Assembly: GCF_947495825.1 (NCBI RefSeq)
Contig: NZ_CANMAH010000010.1
Span: 89,857 to 153,856 of the forward strand
From: an uncultured Psychrobacter sp.
GTDB taxonomy: Bacteria; Pseudomonadota; Gammaproteobacteria; Pseudomonadales; Moraxellaceae
Reading direction: 5' to 3'
Length of the DNA stretch: 64,000 bases
Shown here in pieces: positions 11,456-19,847 of the stretch. The first letter of the stretch is position 1, and each line of letters begins with the position of its first letter. A model generated the notes under the pieces. The model did no database searches and was not told where the DNA came from. It saw nothing but the letters and a program-made list of their open reading frames with translations. The position numbers and the translations under genes are program-made.

Positions 11456-12105
11456 TGGCTCGTATCAATCTATTGCCATGGCGGCAAGAAGAACGCGAAC
11501 GTAGTAACAAAGAGTTTATTACCTTAGTAGTCGCAGTGACTTTGCTAGCATTACTGTCTGCATTTGCAGCTTGGAGTTATTTTAATAACGAGCTTGAAGA
11601 ACAACGTGATGCCAATACTCTTATAGAACAAGAGAATGCACGTTTGGATACGGTATTAACCGAAATCGACAGCTTGGAGCAGCGCCGAGAAGATATTATT
11701 TCACGTATGCAAGTGATTCAAGACTTACAAGGGCGACGTCCAGTACCAGTTCGTTTATGGGATGATATCGCCAAGGCCATACCTTCTGCTCTGTACTTAA
11801 ATAACTTAAAACGCGAAGGGGAGCTTCTTACTTTAACGGGACTGGCAGACAATCCAAATGTGGTATCAAGCTTGATTCGTAATCTAGATGGCAGTGAGTG
11901 GATGGATAACTCTGCTGTACGCAATATTCAGCAAAATATTACTGCCTATCAGCCAGCGATTGCATTAAACGAAACTGACAACTCTGGTGAGAGACCTCGT
12001 CCTATATACCCCGAAGACAGCTATGTGCAGTTTGTTGTTACAACGCAAGTTCAGTCAGAAAGCACCAACAATGATGAGGGCGCAGAGTCTGGAGGTGAGT
12101 TGTGA
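11455..12105 (+). CDS. pilN: Type IV pilus inner-membrane protein PilN
   Basis: A 216-residue bitopic membrane protein. It starts with the conserved PilM-binding tail ARINLLPWRQEER, has one membrane helix at about 20-43, and then a periplasmic coiled coil (about 45-85) leading into a small ferredoxin-like domain. PilN and PilO form the heterodimer that links cytoplasmic PilM to lipoprotein PilP and the secretin. Its ATG overlaps the pilM stop and its TGA overlaps the pilO GTG. Confidence 0.95.
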   Translation: MARINLLPWRQEERERSNKEFITLVVAVTLLALLSAFAAWSYFNNELEEQRDANTLIEQENARLDTVLTEIDSLEQRREDIISRMQVIQDLQGRRPVPVRLWDDIAKAIPSALYLNNLKREGELLTLTGLADNPNVVSSLIRNLDGSEWMDNSAVRNIQQNITAYQPAIALNETDNSGERPRPIYPEDSYVQFVVTTQVQSESTNNDEGAESGGEL

Positions 12106-12818
12106 AGCTTATCCGTAAAAAAACACTAATCAAGACTAAAAAAACGGCAGTAAGCAGCAAGAAGCAATTTAATTTTAATGACTTTCGTCGTAGCTTTGAG
12201 TCTTTAGATACAGAAAACTATGGCAGTTGGCCAATACCCGTTAAGGTGACGGTACTGGTATTTATCGTTGCTTTTATTGCAGCCCTAGCTTGGGCGCTGC
12301 CTATCAGTAGCAAAATCGATGAGATCACTGCTGCTGAAAGTGAGCAACAAACATTGCTTGACAGCTATCGTCAAAAAGAGTCACGTGCACGCCATTTAGA
12401 AGCTTACAAAGCTCAAGTAATTCAGATGGAAACTGAATTCAATACTTTACTCGACCAGTTACCCAAAGATACCCGTGTGTCGGAGCTGGTAGAAGGTATC
12501 AATATGACGGGTGTCGGTAGCAATATACGCTTTCAAGATATTTCTGTAGAGCCTGAAATAGAAAACGAGTTTTTTATTGAGCAGCCGATTCGCATTGCAG
12601 CTTTGGGTGAATACCATCAGTTTGGTAGCTTTATTAGCGGTCTTGCAGCTTTGCCACGCATTATTACCATGCACGATTTTGAAGTCAGTAATCCGCAGCC
12701 GACACTAGAGGCCATACCTGAGCTAAATTTAGTGCTACAAACCAAAACTTATCGCTCAAAAGAAGTGGTAGATGAAGTAACAACGCCAGCTACTGACAAT
12801 ACTGCGGGGGCCAACTAG
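12102..12818 (+). CDS. pilO: Type IV pilus inner-membrane protein PilO
   Basis: A 238-residue protein with a basic cytoplasmic N-terminus, one membrane helix (about 48-68), a coiled coil and a periplasmic domain containing the typical LLDQLPKDTRVSELVEGIN stretch. It pairs with PilN in the alignment subcomplex. The GTG start at 12102 overlaps the pilN TGA by four bases (GTGA), with GGAGGTGAG just upstream. Third gene of the pilMNOPQ operon. Confidence 0.95.
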   Translation: MKLIRKKTLIKTKKTAVSSKKQFNFNDFRRSFESLDTENYGSWPIPVKVTVLVFIVAFIAALAWALPISSKIDEITAAESEQQTLLDSYRQKESRARHLEAYKAQVIQMETEFNTLLDQLPKDTRVSELVEGINMTGVGSNIRFQDISVEPEIENEFFIEQPIRIAALGEYHQFGSFISGLAALPRIITMHDFEVSNPQPTLEAIPELNLVLQTKTYRSKEVVDEVTTPATDNTAGAN

Positions 12819-12819
12819 T

Positions 12820-13353
12820 ATGGATATTAGAAAAATCCCAGCCCTGTTTACATTAAGTATTGCAGCTATATGGATGACTGGCTGTACTGATCGTATCGGA
12901 ATGGCGGGGCAGGCGATGAGTGAGATTCGTAACTCACCTTCGCAGCCAATCGAGCCACCACCAAAAGCAGAGCTAGTAGAAGATTTTGTATATAGTGCAA
13001 GCTTAGTGCGTAGCCCGTTCCTGCCACCAAGTCTCATTAATGTACAAGGACCAAACATGCCGACGGATGGTGTGCGCCCTGATATTACGCGAATCAAACA
13101 GCCACTTGAACAGTACGACATTGCGCAGCTTACCTTTCGTGGTGTATTGATATCTCCTGAAGGTCAACAGTATGCATTGGTCCAACGTCCAGATGGTTCG
13201 GTTGCTAACGTTAAAGTAGGTGACTATCTTGGACTAAACGACGGTCGTATTGTTGAAATCACGCCGACCCAGATTAATTTGATTGAAATTGTGCCAGATA
13301 GCCGCGCCGGGTTCATTGAAAGACCTCAGTCGTTGGTCTCACCTATAAATTAA
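12820..13353 (+). CDS. pilP: Type IV pilus inner-membrane lipoprotein PilP
   Basis: A 177-residue lipoprotein with a lipobox ending at C22 (WMTGC). A disordered proline-rich linker is followed by the C-terminal beta domain (about 90-165) that docks onto PilQ. The FRGVL...YALVQRPDGSVANVKVGDYLG segment is the family's HR-domain signature. PilP connects PilNO to the outer-membrane secretin. It begins one base after the pilO stop. Confidence 0.95.
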   Translation: MDIRKIPALFTLSIAAIWMTGCTDRIGMAGQAMSEIRNSPSQPIEPPPKAELVEDFVYSASLVRSPFLPPSLINVQGPNMPTDGVRPDITRIKQPLEQYDIAQLTFRGVLISPEGQQYALVQRPDGSVANVKVGDYLGLNDGRIVEITPTQINLIEIVPDSRAGFIERPQSLVSPIN

Positions 13354-13380
13354 GTTGGCAGATTTTTTGAGGAATAAGTA

Positions 13381-15774
13381 ATGACAGTACGCAATAATAG
13401 GGTAATGGCGATGAGTAACCGTATGTCTTCTGCCTTTGCAATACCTGCGTTGGCAATCAGTATGATTGCCATTAGTAGTACAGCTTATGCAGTGGAGCGT
13501 ATCAACAACGTCTCTGTGGTACAGACGGCACCTGCGGTAACTCAACTGCGTCTAGGATTCAACGGTGCGCCAGTACTGCCTGCAGCTTATCAGCTTGATG
13601 ATCCTAGTCGCTTAGTTTTAGACTTCGAACAGGTGCAAAATGGTCTAGCCAGCAGATTTAGCAATTACAATATTGGTATGGTCAATGATGTCACAACGTT
13701 GAGCAATGATAGTACCACACGTTTGATTGTGGGATTAAAGCAGAGCGGCGACTATACGACTGCTGTTGATGGCAATGACTTACTCCTTACTATTACTGAT
13801 CCAAATCGTGTAGTGCCCAATAATCCAACTATAGCTACTGTACCTATTGCTACAGCCTCTCAAGCTTTAACAAAACCAAATACTACCATGGTTGATGACA
13901 ATGCGCTTGCCACGACAGCGATTGTGACACCTATTGTCGAAACCAGTAGTGCTGGAATCACCCCTGTAGTTACCGGCTCAGACGCCATTAAGGTACAAGC
14001 GCCTACTGATACTATGGTTGTTCGTGTCAACCCACTATTAGACCCGAGGCTGGCTTCATCACAAGTTAGCAAGCAATATAGTTATGATGGTCTGAGTGCA
14101 TTGAATTTTGAGGCAGGCAGTAGTGGTGGTGGTAACGTTAGTATTGTGCTTGCTAATGAAGCCATACCAGTTGATGTACAGCGCCAAGGTAACAAGTTGG
14201 TGGTACGTATGACTGGTAGCACAGTACCTCGGAATTTATTGCGTCGTTTAAACATCAATAGTGGTCTTGTAGATAGCGTTGATACCAAAAACCAAGGGCA
14301 AAGTGGCGTTATTACGATTAACATGACTGGTGATTATGAGTATCAAGCGTATCAATCAGGGAATCAGCTAAATACCAGTATTAGCAAACCTGAGTTATTG
14401 CGTGAACCAACGCTTGAAGAAAAGGTCTATAGTGGCGAAGCACTATCTATGGAGTTTCAAGACGTAGAAATCCGTAGCGTACTAGATATTCTAGCGCAGT
14501 TTACTGATATGAATATTGTTGCTAGTGACTCAGTTAGTGGCAGTATTACACTTCGTCTCATCAACGTACCTTGGGATCAAGCCCTCGATATTATTCTAAA
14601 AAGTAAAAATTTAGATAAGCGTGAGAATGGTAATGTCATATTAATCGCGCCGTCTATTGAACTGGCAGCGCAAGAGGCACAAGAGCTTGAAGCTCAACAA
14701 GCTGTCGAATCTTATGCACCGTTACGCACTGAGTATATACGTTTAAGCTACGCCAAAGCGCAAGATGTGTTCAACCTTATCTCTCAAGGAAGCGGTCCGT
14801 CTAACAGTAGCACAACCAGTAGTCGCGTAGAAGATAGCAATAGTCTGCTGTCTAATCGCGGTACGGTAACGATTGATGAACGTACCAATACATTAATCGT
14901 CAAAGATGTAGCTGATAGTATTGAAAATATTCACCGACTTATTAGTAAAATTGATATTCCGGTACGTCAAGTTATGATTGAAGCGCGCATTGTTAGCGCC
15001 TCTGATAGCTTTAGTAAAGAGATTGGTGTACGTTGGGGGATTTTATCTAATGGTGCAGCCAATAACCGTAACCTACTGGTCGGTGGTAGCAACCAAACTT
15101 TATGGGATCTTAAAGACTTTGATGTTGAGACAACGACAGTCAATGGTCAGACCGTCTCTTACCCTTCATATGATATCAGTCGCCCTGATAATCTAAACGT
15201 TGATTTGGGGGTGGCAAATCCTGCAGGAAGTATTGCTTTTGGCTTACTGGCTATGTCCGATGTTATGCTAGATTTAGAGCTATCAGCATTGCAAGCAGAT
15301 AACCGCGGTGAGGTTATTTCTACTCCTAAAATCTTAACTGCTGATAAACAAACCGCCAAGGTTTCATCTGGTACCCAAATCCCTTATCAAGAAGCGTCAG
15401 CTAGTGGGGCAACATCTACCAGCTTTAAAGAAGCAGCGCTGAGCTTAGAAGCTACGCCAAATATTACGCCTGATGGTAAGATTGGCTTACAGTTAATGAT
15501 TACTAATGGCACGCCAACGATCATCAATAATCAGGTTGCTATTGCAGAAGACTCTATCTCTACTAATGTGATTGTAGAAGATGGACAAACCGTCGTACTT
15601 GGTGGTGTCTTTAAAAACCGTGTCTCTAATGGCGTGGATAAAGTTCCATTCTTAGGAGACTTGCCTTATATTGGTCGCGCATTCCGTAAAGACGTCCGTA
15701 GCAACGCAAAAGAAGAGCTGCTTATTTTTGTCACTCCAAAGCTTATCAATGATGGTATTAGCCGTTTGGATTAA
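13381..15774 (+). CDS. pilQ: Type IV pilus secretin PilQ
   Basis: A 797-residue outer-membrane secretin through which the pilus is extruded. After a signal peptide (cleavage probably after SSTAYA, about residue 37) come two AMIN-type peptidoglycan-binding regions (about 40-140 and 230-340), a secretin/TonB short N-terminal domain (about 350-410), an N1-type domain (about 440-545) and the secretin barrel domain (about 550-795). The VPFLGDLPYIGRAFR and ELLIFVTPKLI signatures lie near the C-terminus. GAGGAA precedes the ATG at 13381. It is the last pil gene and is followed by a terminator. Confidence 0.96.
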   Translation: MTVRNNRVMAMSNRMSSAFAIPALAISMIAISSTAYAVERINNVSVVQTAPAVTQLRLGFNGAPVLPAAYQLDDPSRLVLDFEQVQNGLASRFSNYNIGMVNDVTTLSNDSTTRLIVGLKQSGDYTTAVDGNDLLLTITDPNRVVPNNPTIATVPIATASQALTKPNTTMVDDNALATTAIVTPIVETSSAGITPVVTGSDAIKVQAPTDTMVVRVNPLLDPRLASSQVSKQYSYDGLSALNFEAGSSGGGNVSIVLANEAIPVDVQRQGNKLVVRMTGSTVPRNLLRRLNINSGLVDSVDTKNQGQSGVITINMTGDYEYQAYQSGNQLNTSISKPELLREPTLEEKVYSGEALSMEFQDVEIRSVLDILAQFTDMNIVASDSVSGSITLRLINVPWDQALDIILKSKNLDKRENGNVILIAPSIELAAQEAQELEAQQAVESYAPLRTEYIRLSYAKAQDVFNLISQGSGPSNSSTTSSRVEDSNSLLSNRGTVTIDERTNTLIVKDVADSIENIHRLISKIDIPVRQVMIEARIVSASDSFSKEIGVRWGILSNGAANNRNLLVGGSNQTLWDLKDFDVETTTVNGQTVSYPSYDISRPDNLNVDLGVANPAGSIAFGLLAMSDVMLDLELSALQADNRGEVISTPKILTADKQTAKVSSGTQIPYQEASASGATSTSFKEAALSLEATPNITPDGKIGLQLMITNGTPTIINNQVAIAEDSISTNVIVEDGQTVVLGGVFKNRVSNGVDKVPFLGDLPYIGRAFRKDVRSNAKEELLIFVTPKLINDGISRLD

Positions 15775-15807
15775 GGTTATTTTGTTTACAAATCATAAGC
15801 TATAAAG

Positions 15808-15832
15808 AGCAAGCCTAAGTGCTTGCTTTTTT
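15808..15832 (+). terminator. Terminator after pilQ
   Basis: AGCAAGC (15808-15814), loop CTAAGT and GCTTGCT (15821-15827) are followed by further T residues about 35 bases after the pilQ stop. This separates the pil operon from aroK, although readthrough is possible. Confidence 0.85.
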
Positions 15833-15940
15833 ATGGTCTATAATTTAATAAAATCTAATTTTACTGATAATAAACCCAGCTCATTACTAGCCAGAATAAC
15901 GATGACGTTGTATGATGGTTGATTTATCTGAGTGAGTGCT

Positions 15941-16507
15941 ATGTTGGAGGAATTGCCATCGGTATTCTTAGTTGGGCCGATGGGAGCGGGGAAAACCACT
16001 ATTGGCCGGTTGCTAGCTAAGCAGCTAGGACGAGAGTTTGTGGACAGTGACTGGTATATCGAGTCACAAACAGGTGCTGATATTGCTTGGATATTTGCCA
16101 AAGAAGGCGAAGTAGGATTTCGGACGCGTGAGACACGAGCGATCGATGAGTTGACTCAGCGTCAGCATATCGTTCTTGCAACAGGTGGCGGTGCGGTCAT
16201 GGGCGCTGACAATCGAAAGTTTTTGCATCAGCGCGGCATTGTGGTTTATCTAAATGCGCCTGTAGATGTACAAATGGCACGCACTGCTAAAGATAAGTCG
16301 CGTCCATTATTACAACAACCCAACCCCAGAAAAATACTACAAGATTTATATAGCATTCGCGATCCATTATATCGACAAGTGGCACATATTGTATTGCCTA
16401 CTGGTCATACTTATCCCCGTCATATGGTCAATCAGTTGTTACAGCAACTGAAGGCTTTTTTGGTGTCTGTAAGTACAGATTTAGAGTCAACAACACCAAA
16501 AGAGTAG
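15941..16507 (+). CDS. aroK: Shikimate kinase
   Basis: Phosphorylates shikimate with ATP at the fifth step of the shikimate pathway. The Walker A loop is GPMGAGKTT near residue 12. The DSDWYIE shikimate-binding motif, the RTRETRA lid-side arginines and the ATGGGAV motif all match the family. The ATG at 15941 gives a protein of 188 residues whose N-terminus matches E. coli AroK; an in-frame GTG at 15932 is a possible alternative. The C-terminal dozen residues are a polar extension. aroB follows, so two shikimate-pathway genes sit together downstream of pilQ. Confidence 0.94.
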   Translation: MLEELPSVFLVGPMGAGKTTIGRLLAKQLGREFVDSDWYIESQTGADIAWIFAKEGEVGFRTRETRAIDELTQRQHIVLATGGGAVMGADNRKFLHQRGIVVYLNAPVDVQMARTAKDKSRPLLQQPNPRKILQDLYSIRDPLYRQVAHIVLPTGHTYPRHMVNQLLQQLKAFLVSVSTDLESTTPKE

Positions 16508-16538
16508 GTAACAGCTGGCAGCCAAGCAGAGACCAAAG

Positions 16539-16570
16539 TATAGACGGCTTCATTGGCAAAGCCGCCTATA
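16539..16570 (+). promoter_or_regulatory. Hairpin in the aroK-aroB spacer
   Basis: TATAGACGGCTT and AAGCCGCCTATA form a 12-bp stem with one mismatch and an eight-base loop. No T run follows, so it is not a clear terminator. It may modulate RNA stability or aroB expression. Confidence 0.4.
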
Positions 16571-16636
16571 GGTTAGGAGTGCTTTATACCATCTGGTAAT
16601 GAGCTGAAAATGGACATATTAAATACAGGAACTTTT

Positions 16637-17719
16637 ATGGCAGCGCCACTATTTAACGCAGAATTGATAGTTCATACTCAAAGCCATGATTATCCGATAG
16701 CTATTACCGAGCAGTGCGATATAGCCACAAGCATTGCGCCTTATATTAGTGGTCAGCAAGTATTGATTGTGACTAATGATACCGTTGCGCCTTTATATTT
16801 GCAGCAGTTACAAGAACAGTTAGCGGTATCGTTTACCGTCGCAGTTTGCATACTTCCTGATGGTGAGCAGTATAAAAACCAAGATAGTATCAATCAAATT
16901 TATGATGTCTTGATGGCTCAGCATTTTAATCGTGATGTAACCTTAGTTGCTCTTGGGGGCGGCGTCATCGGTGATATGACTGGGTTTGCAGCGGCAAGTT
17001 TTATGCGCGGCGTGGATTTTATTCAAATCCCGACCACCTTATTGTCGCAAGTAGACTCAAGCGTTGGCGGCAAAACTGGTATCAATCATGCGCAAGGTAA
17101 AAACATGATTGGGGCTTTTTGGCAGCCACAAATGGTGCTGGCTGATATGAGTACTCTCAAAACTTTGCCTGCGCGAGAGCTATCGGCAGGGCTCGCTGAA
17201 GTCATCAAATATGCGTTAATTATGGATATCGAGTTTTTAGAATGGCTTGAGGTAAATCTACCCGCCATGATGAAGCTGGATCTGGCAGTACTTGGAGCGG
17301 CTGTAAAGCGCTGTTGTGAGTACAAAGCGGCCGTAGTAGCGCAAGATGAAAGAGAGGCTGGTATGCGAGCGTTGCTCAATTTTGGGCATACTTTTGGCCA
17401 TGTGATTGAGACTCACGAAGGTTACGGTAGTTGGCTCCATGGTGAGGCGGTTGCTGCGGGCATGGTACAAGCGGCTCAACTATCACAAATGATGGGCTGG
17501 CTAAGTGAAGCTGATGTGGCGCGGATCAAGCGCGTATTGATGCTTGCTAACTTACCAATTGCCCCTCCACCTATCAATGTTGATACTGCTTTAGAGCTTA
17601 TGGGCCATGACAAAAAGGTGAAAGGCGGACAAATTCGTCTAATTTTGTTAAAATCAATAGGACAAGCTGTGTTAACAGATGATTTTGATACGCAGCTACT
17701 TAACGATGTCTTGTCGTAG
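16637..17719 (+). CDS. aroB: 3-Dehydroquinate synthase
   Basis: Converts DAHP to 3-dehydroquinate, the second step of the shikimate pathway, using NAD and a divalent metal. The NAD-binding [13 protein letters not shown] motif, the [19 protein letters not shown] block and the metal-ligand histidines in NFGHTFGH and [10 protein letters not shown] are present. The ATG at 16637 is preceded by AGGA six bases away and gives 360 residues, like E. coli AroB. An upstream ATG at 16610 lacks a good ribosome site. It is probably transcribed with aroK. Confidence 0.95.
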   Translation: MAAPLFNAELIVHTQSHDYPIAITEQCDIATSIAPYISGQQVLIVTNDTVAPLYLQQLQEQLAVSFTVAVCILPDGEQYKNQDSINQIYDVLMAQHFNRDVTLVALGGGVIGDMTGFAAASFMRGVDFIQIPTTLLSQVDSSVGGKTGINHAQGKNMIGAFWQPQMVLADMSTLKTLPARELSAGLAEVIKYALIMDIEFLEWLEVNLPAMMKLDLAVLGAAVKRCCEYKAAVVAQDEREAGMRALLNFGHTFGHVIETHEGYGSWLHGEAVAAGMVQAAQLSQMMGWLSEADVARIKRVLMLANLPIAPPPINVDTALELMGHDKKVKGGQIRLILLKSIGQAVLTDDFDTQLLNDVLS

Positions 17720-17811
17720 ACTACACTTATCACTATAGCGTAAGTTGTTAAGTATCTGAGTCAATATAGTTTTATCAACATGCTTTATCCTATTTTTCCA
17801 AGGAAACACCC

Positions 17812-18903
17812 ATGGTCTCATCGAGCTCAAAGACTCGTCCAAAAAACACGTCATATCGCAGGCAGGCTTTGATATGGCTGATGATGACTTTGCTTTTAGG
17901 GGTCTTGACAGCACTGCTTTGGATGTTCAGTCAAACTCCTGCGATCGGTGCCAAAATTGAAAACGCGCCCATAGCCGCGCAAGAAACACTCAGCACTGAG
18001 CTCAAACAACCCTTATCTGTTGAAGCGTTGCATGAGCTTGACAACGACGTACAACCGATTAACTTTGAAGATACCATTCGTGATTTGCGCAACTATCCCG
18101 ATGAGTTTAAAGACAAGCGGTATTTGTTAGCTAATAAAGGCAAATGGACCGTACAAGTCATGAATGTGGCAGAAAACGAAGTTGTTACCAGTTATCTAGA
18201 AGGTCGTGATGATCGTAAAAAGTTCTCGTACTTTCGTTACCGCGATGACAACAATCAACTGCGCTATATGTTGATTTATGGACTGATGAGTAGTCCGCAA
18301 GAAGCAGTAGGAGCGGCTAAGTTGGTTGATTTTGGTTTGCCAGCTGATGTACGTGTCTTGCCAGAAGAAATCAGCCGCTATGTCGGTATCGTCGATAATT
18401 ATGAGCGTCCTGGACCTATTAAAGATCTGAGCACGAGACGTTCAAGATCTGTTAGGTTGCAGCCAACTGAACGTGAAGTACCGGTTAGAGAGACGGATGA
18501 AAACTCAGGCAGCAACGGAGCTGGGAGTCAGGCGACCAATAACAGTACGGCTGAAAGTATTCGTCAATCAGAGGATACTTCTGCAACTTTGGCAGTTAAC
18601 GAAGAGCGTACCGTGATTACCGAAGGTGGGGGGGGTAATTCAACACCTGCTCCTAAAAACGAAGACGATACACGTAACCCTGAATCAGAAACCAAAAGCT
18701 TACCAGTGGTTCCTACGCCAAAACCACCAAGTGCGGCAAATAGCAGTGAGAAAAACAATACCAGTTCAGGATCTGGTAATAAGAGCGTCAATAACGAAAC
18801 CGTTAAAAGCCCTAATGTTGAACCAGCTAAGAATAACAACGCGGGAGCCGCTAAAAACAACAATGATAGTATTAAAGAGCTGATAGAAGAGAAAACTGAC
18901 TAG
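17812..18903 (+). CDS. SPOR/DamX-like bitopic membrane protein
   Basis: A 363-residue protein with a short basic cytoplasmic N-terminus, one membrane helix (about 20-40) and an exported remainder. Residues about 105-200 (KWTVQVMNVAENEV... to VGIVDNYERPGP) have the alternating pattern and position expected of a SPOR domain, which binds denuded peptidoglycan at division sites. The last 160 residues are low-complexity, rich in Ser, Asn, Pro and Lys. SPOR proteins occupy this place between aroB and gltB in Pseudomonas and Acinetobacter. AGGAAA precedes the ATG. A G8 tract interrupts the low-complexity tail (listed separately). The family call rests on topology and context. Confidence 0.75.
   Translation: MVSSSSKTRPKNTSYRRQALIWLMMTLLLGVLTALLWMFSQTPAIGAKIENAPIAAQETLSTELKQPLSVEALHELDNDVQPINFEDTIRDLRNYPDEFKDKRYLLANKGKWTVQVMNVAENEVVTSYLEGRDDRKKFSYFRYRDDNNQLRYMLIYGLMSSPQEAVGAAKLVDFGLPADVRVLPEEISRYVGIVDNYERPGPIKDLSTRRSRSVRLQPTEREVPVRETDENSGSNGAGSQATNNSTAESIRQSEDTSATLAVNEERTVITEGGGGNSTPAPKNEDDTRNPESETKSLPVVPTPKPPSAANSSEKNNTSSGSGNKSVNNETVKSPNVEPAKNNNAGAAKNNNDSIKELIEEKTD
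18628..18635 (+). repeat. G8 homopolymer tract inside the SPOR-like gene
   Basis: Eight consecutive G residues lie in the disordered C-terminal tail. Loss of one G would move translation into a frame that stays open to 18883, giving a protein of similar length with a different basic/Gln-rich tail. Such tracts are prone to slippage, but whether this one varies cannot be seen here. Confidence 0.8.
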
Positions 18904-18947
18904 CACTTTATAAGATGATCCATGGTGCTTTTATCACCATTCGATAT

Positions 18948-18979
18948 GTCTGCAAGACGCAAGTTTTGCAGGCTTTTTT
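18948..18979 (+). terminator. Terminator after the SPOR-like gene
   Basis: GTCTGCAA (18948-18955) pairs with TTGCAGGC (18966-18973) with one G-U pair, followed by six T residues. It closes the aroK-aroB-SPOR unit. Confidence 0.8.
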
Positions 18980-19236
18980 ATGGCGATTTGATAAACGATT
19001 TATTGGTCGGCTTGGTAAGTCGCTGCGTTTTAGATATTAATTATCAATAATAGACCAATAATGGATATAATTCATTTTAAGATAGCAAAAATGTATAGCG
19101 GATAAAAAATAACTCAGCAGTAATTTATAAGTTTTTTAATATGACTGGTTATGTGCTTCAATACTAAAAGTTTGAAATGACTCTTAATACCATAATTAAA
19201 TTAATTAATAAAAAAGACTAGATTTTTCTATAATCA

Positions 19237-19470
19237 TTAACTAATATGAATATGGGTGACGCTCTGTAGAGTTACTGTAAAGCATCTATTTTGGTTAGCT
19301 TCTATTTTATGCCGTTGTAGCAAGCTGTTATGGTAATGTCGTTGCTTCAAGCGTAGTGGCTGACCATTTGTATTAAGTTTATAAAAAATGGTAGTACAAC
19401 TTCTCTTATCCTCCTCCTTCCTAGGGTTGTTAAGGCGCTTGAATGTAAAGTGTCTGATATTCAAACTCAA
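19237..19470 (-). pseudogene. Possible remnant of an IS5-type transposase
   Basis: A 77-codon minus-strand frame contains TTIFYKLNTNGQPLRLKQRHYHNS. This resembles the middle of IS5-family transposases, where a TTKIHA...NGQPLRF...TxGxxHD segment surrounds a catalytic aspartate. Here the expected aspartate is Asn, the ends are missing and no terminal inverted repeats were recognised. If real, it is a decayed fragment rather than a working element. The resemblance is from memory, not from a search. Confidence 0.3.
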
Positions 19471-19676
19471 TTGAAAACCGTGTCATCAGGCTTTCAACCA
19501 GTCAGTTGTTGATCGATATATGTGTCATATTGATGCTTATAACTAAAAGCTATAAATAGCTGCAAAGCAAAGAACAACGTGCTAATACTTTAACGCTTAG
19601 CATTTTATCGACGCTCTTATCTTGCTCCTATTAATGCTTAGCAGCCGTCTATTTAATAGCCTGTATTTAAATAAAT

Positions 19677-19701
19677 GTGACAGTGATGAGTATTTTGTCA
19701 C
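19677..19701. promoter_or_regulatory. Inverted repeat GTGACA-N13-TGTCAC upstream of gltB
   Basis: Two perfect six-base half-sites face each other across 13 bases, about 150 bases before the gltB start. The arrangement is compatible with a dimeric regulator binding site or a small hairpin. No specific regulator is assigned. Confidence 0.3.
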
Positions 19702-19847
19702 TTTCAAAGCGCTAAAACCCATTGTTAATCGCATCATTTATTTATCCGGAAATATGAGTATTTATCATTAACCCGTTCTGCCTACGGTATTTAGCCTATG
19801 TTCTGCATTGGATACATATGCTGCCCGTTCACACAAAAGGACTAGCC

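Larger units (their letters stand above)
18980..19847. other. Long AT-rich spacer upstream of gltB
   Basis: About 870 bases hold no convincing intact gene. The stretch contains a possible degenerate transposase fragment on the minus strand (19237-19470) and an inverted repeat at 19677-19701. The gltB promoter is expected in the last 200 bases but no clear -35/-10 pair stands out. Confidence 0.6.

Noticed and set aside
19237..19470. Intact insertion sequence upstream of gltB
   Set aside because: No terminal inverted repeats or target duplication were found, and the frame is short with the catalytic residue apparently lost; kept only as a low-confidence relic.
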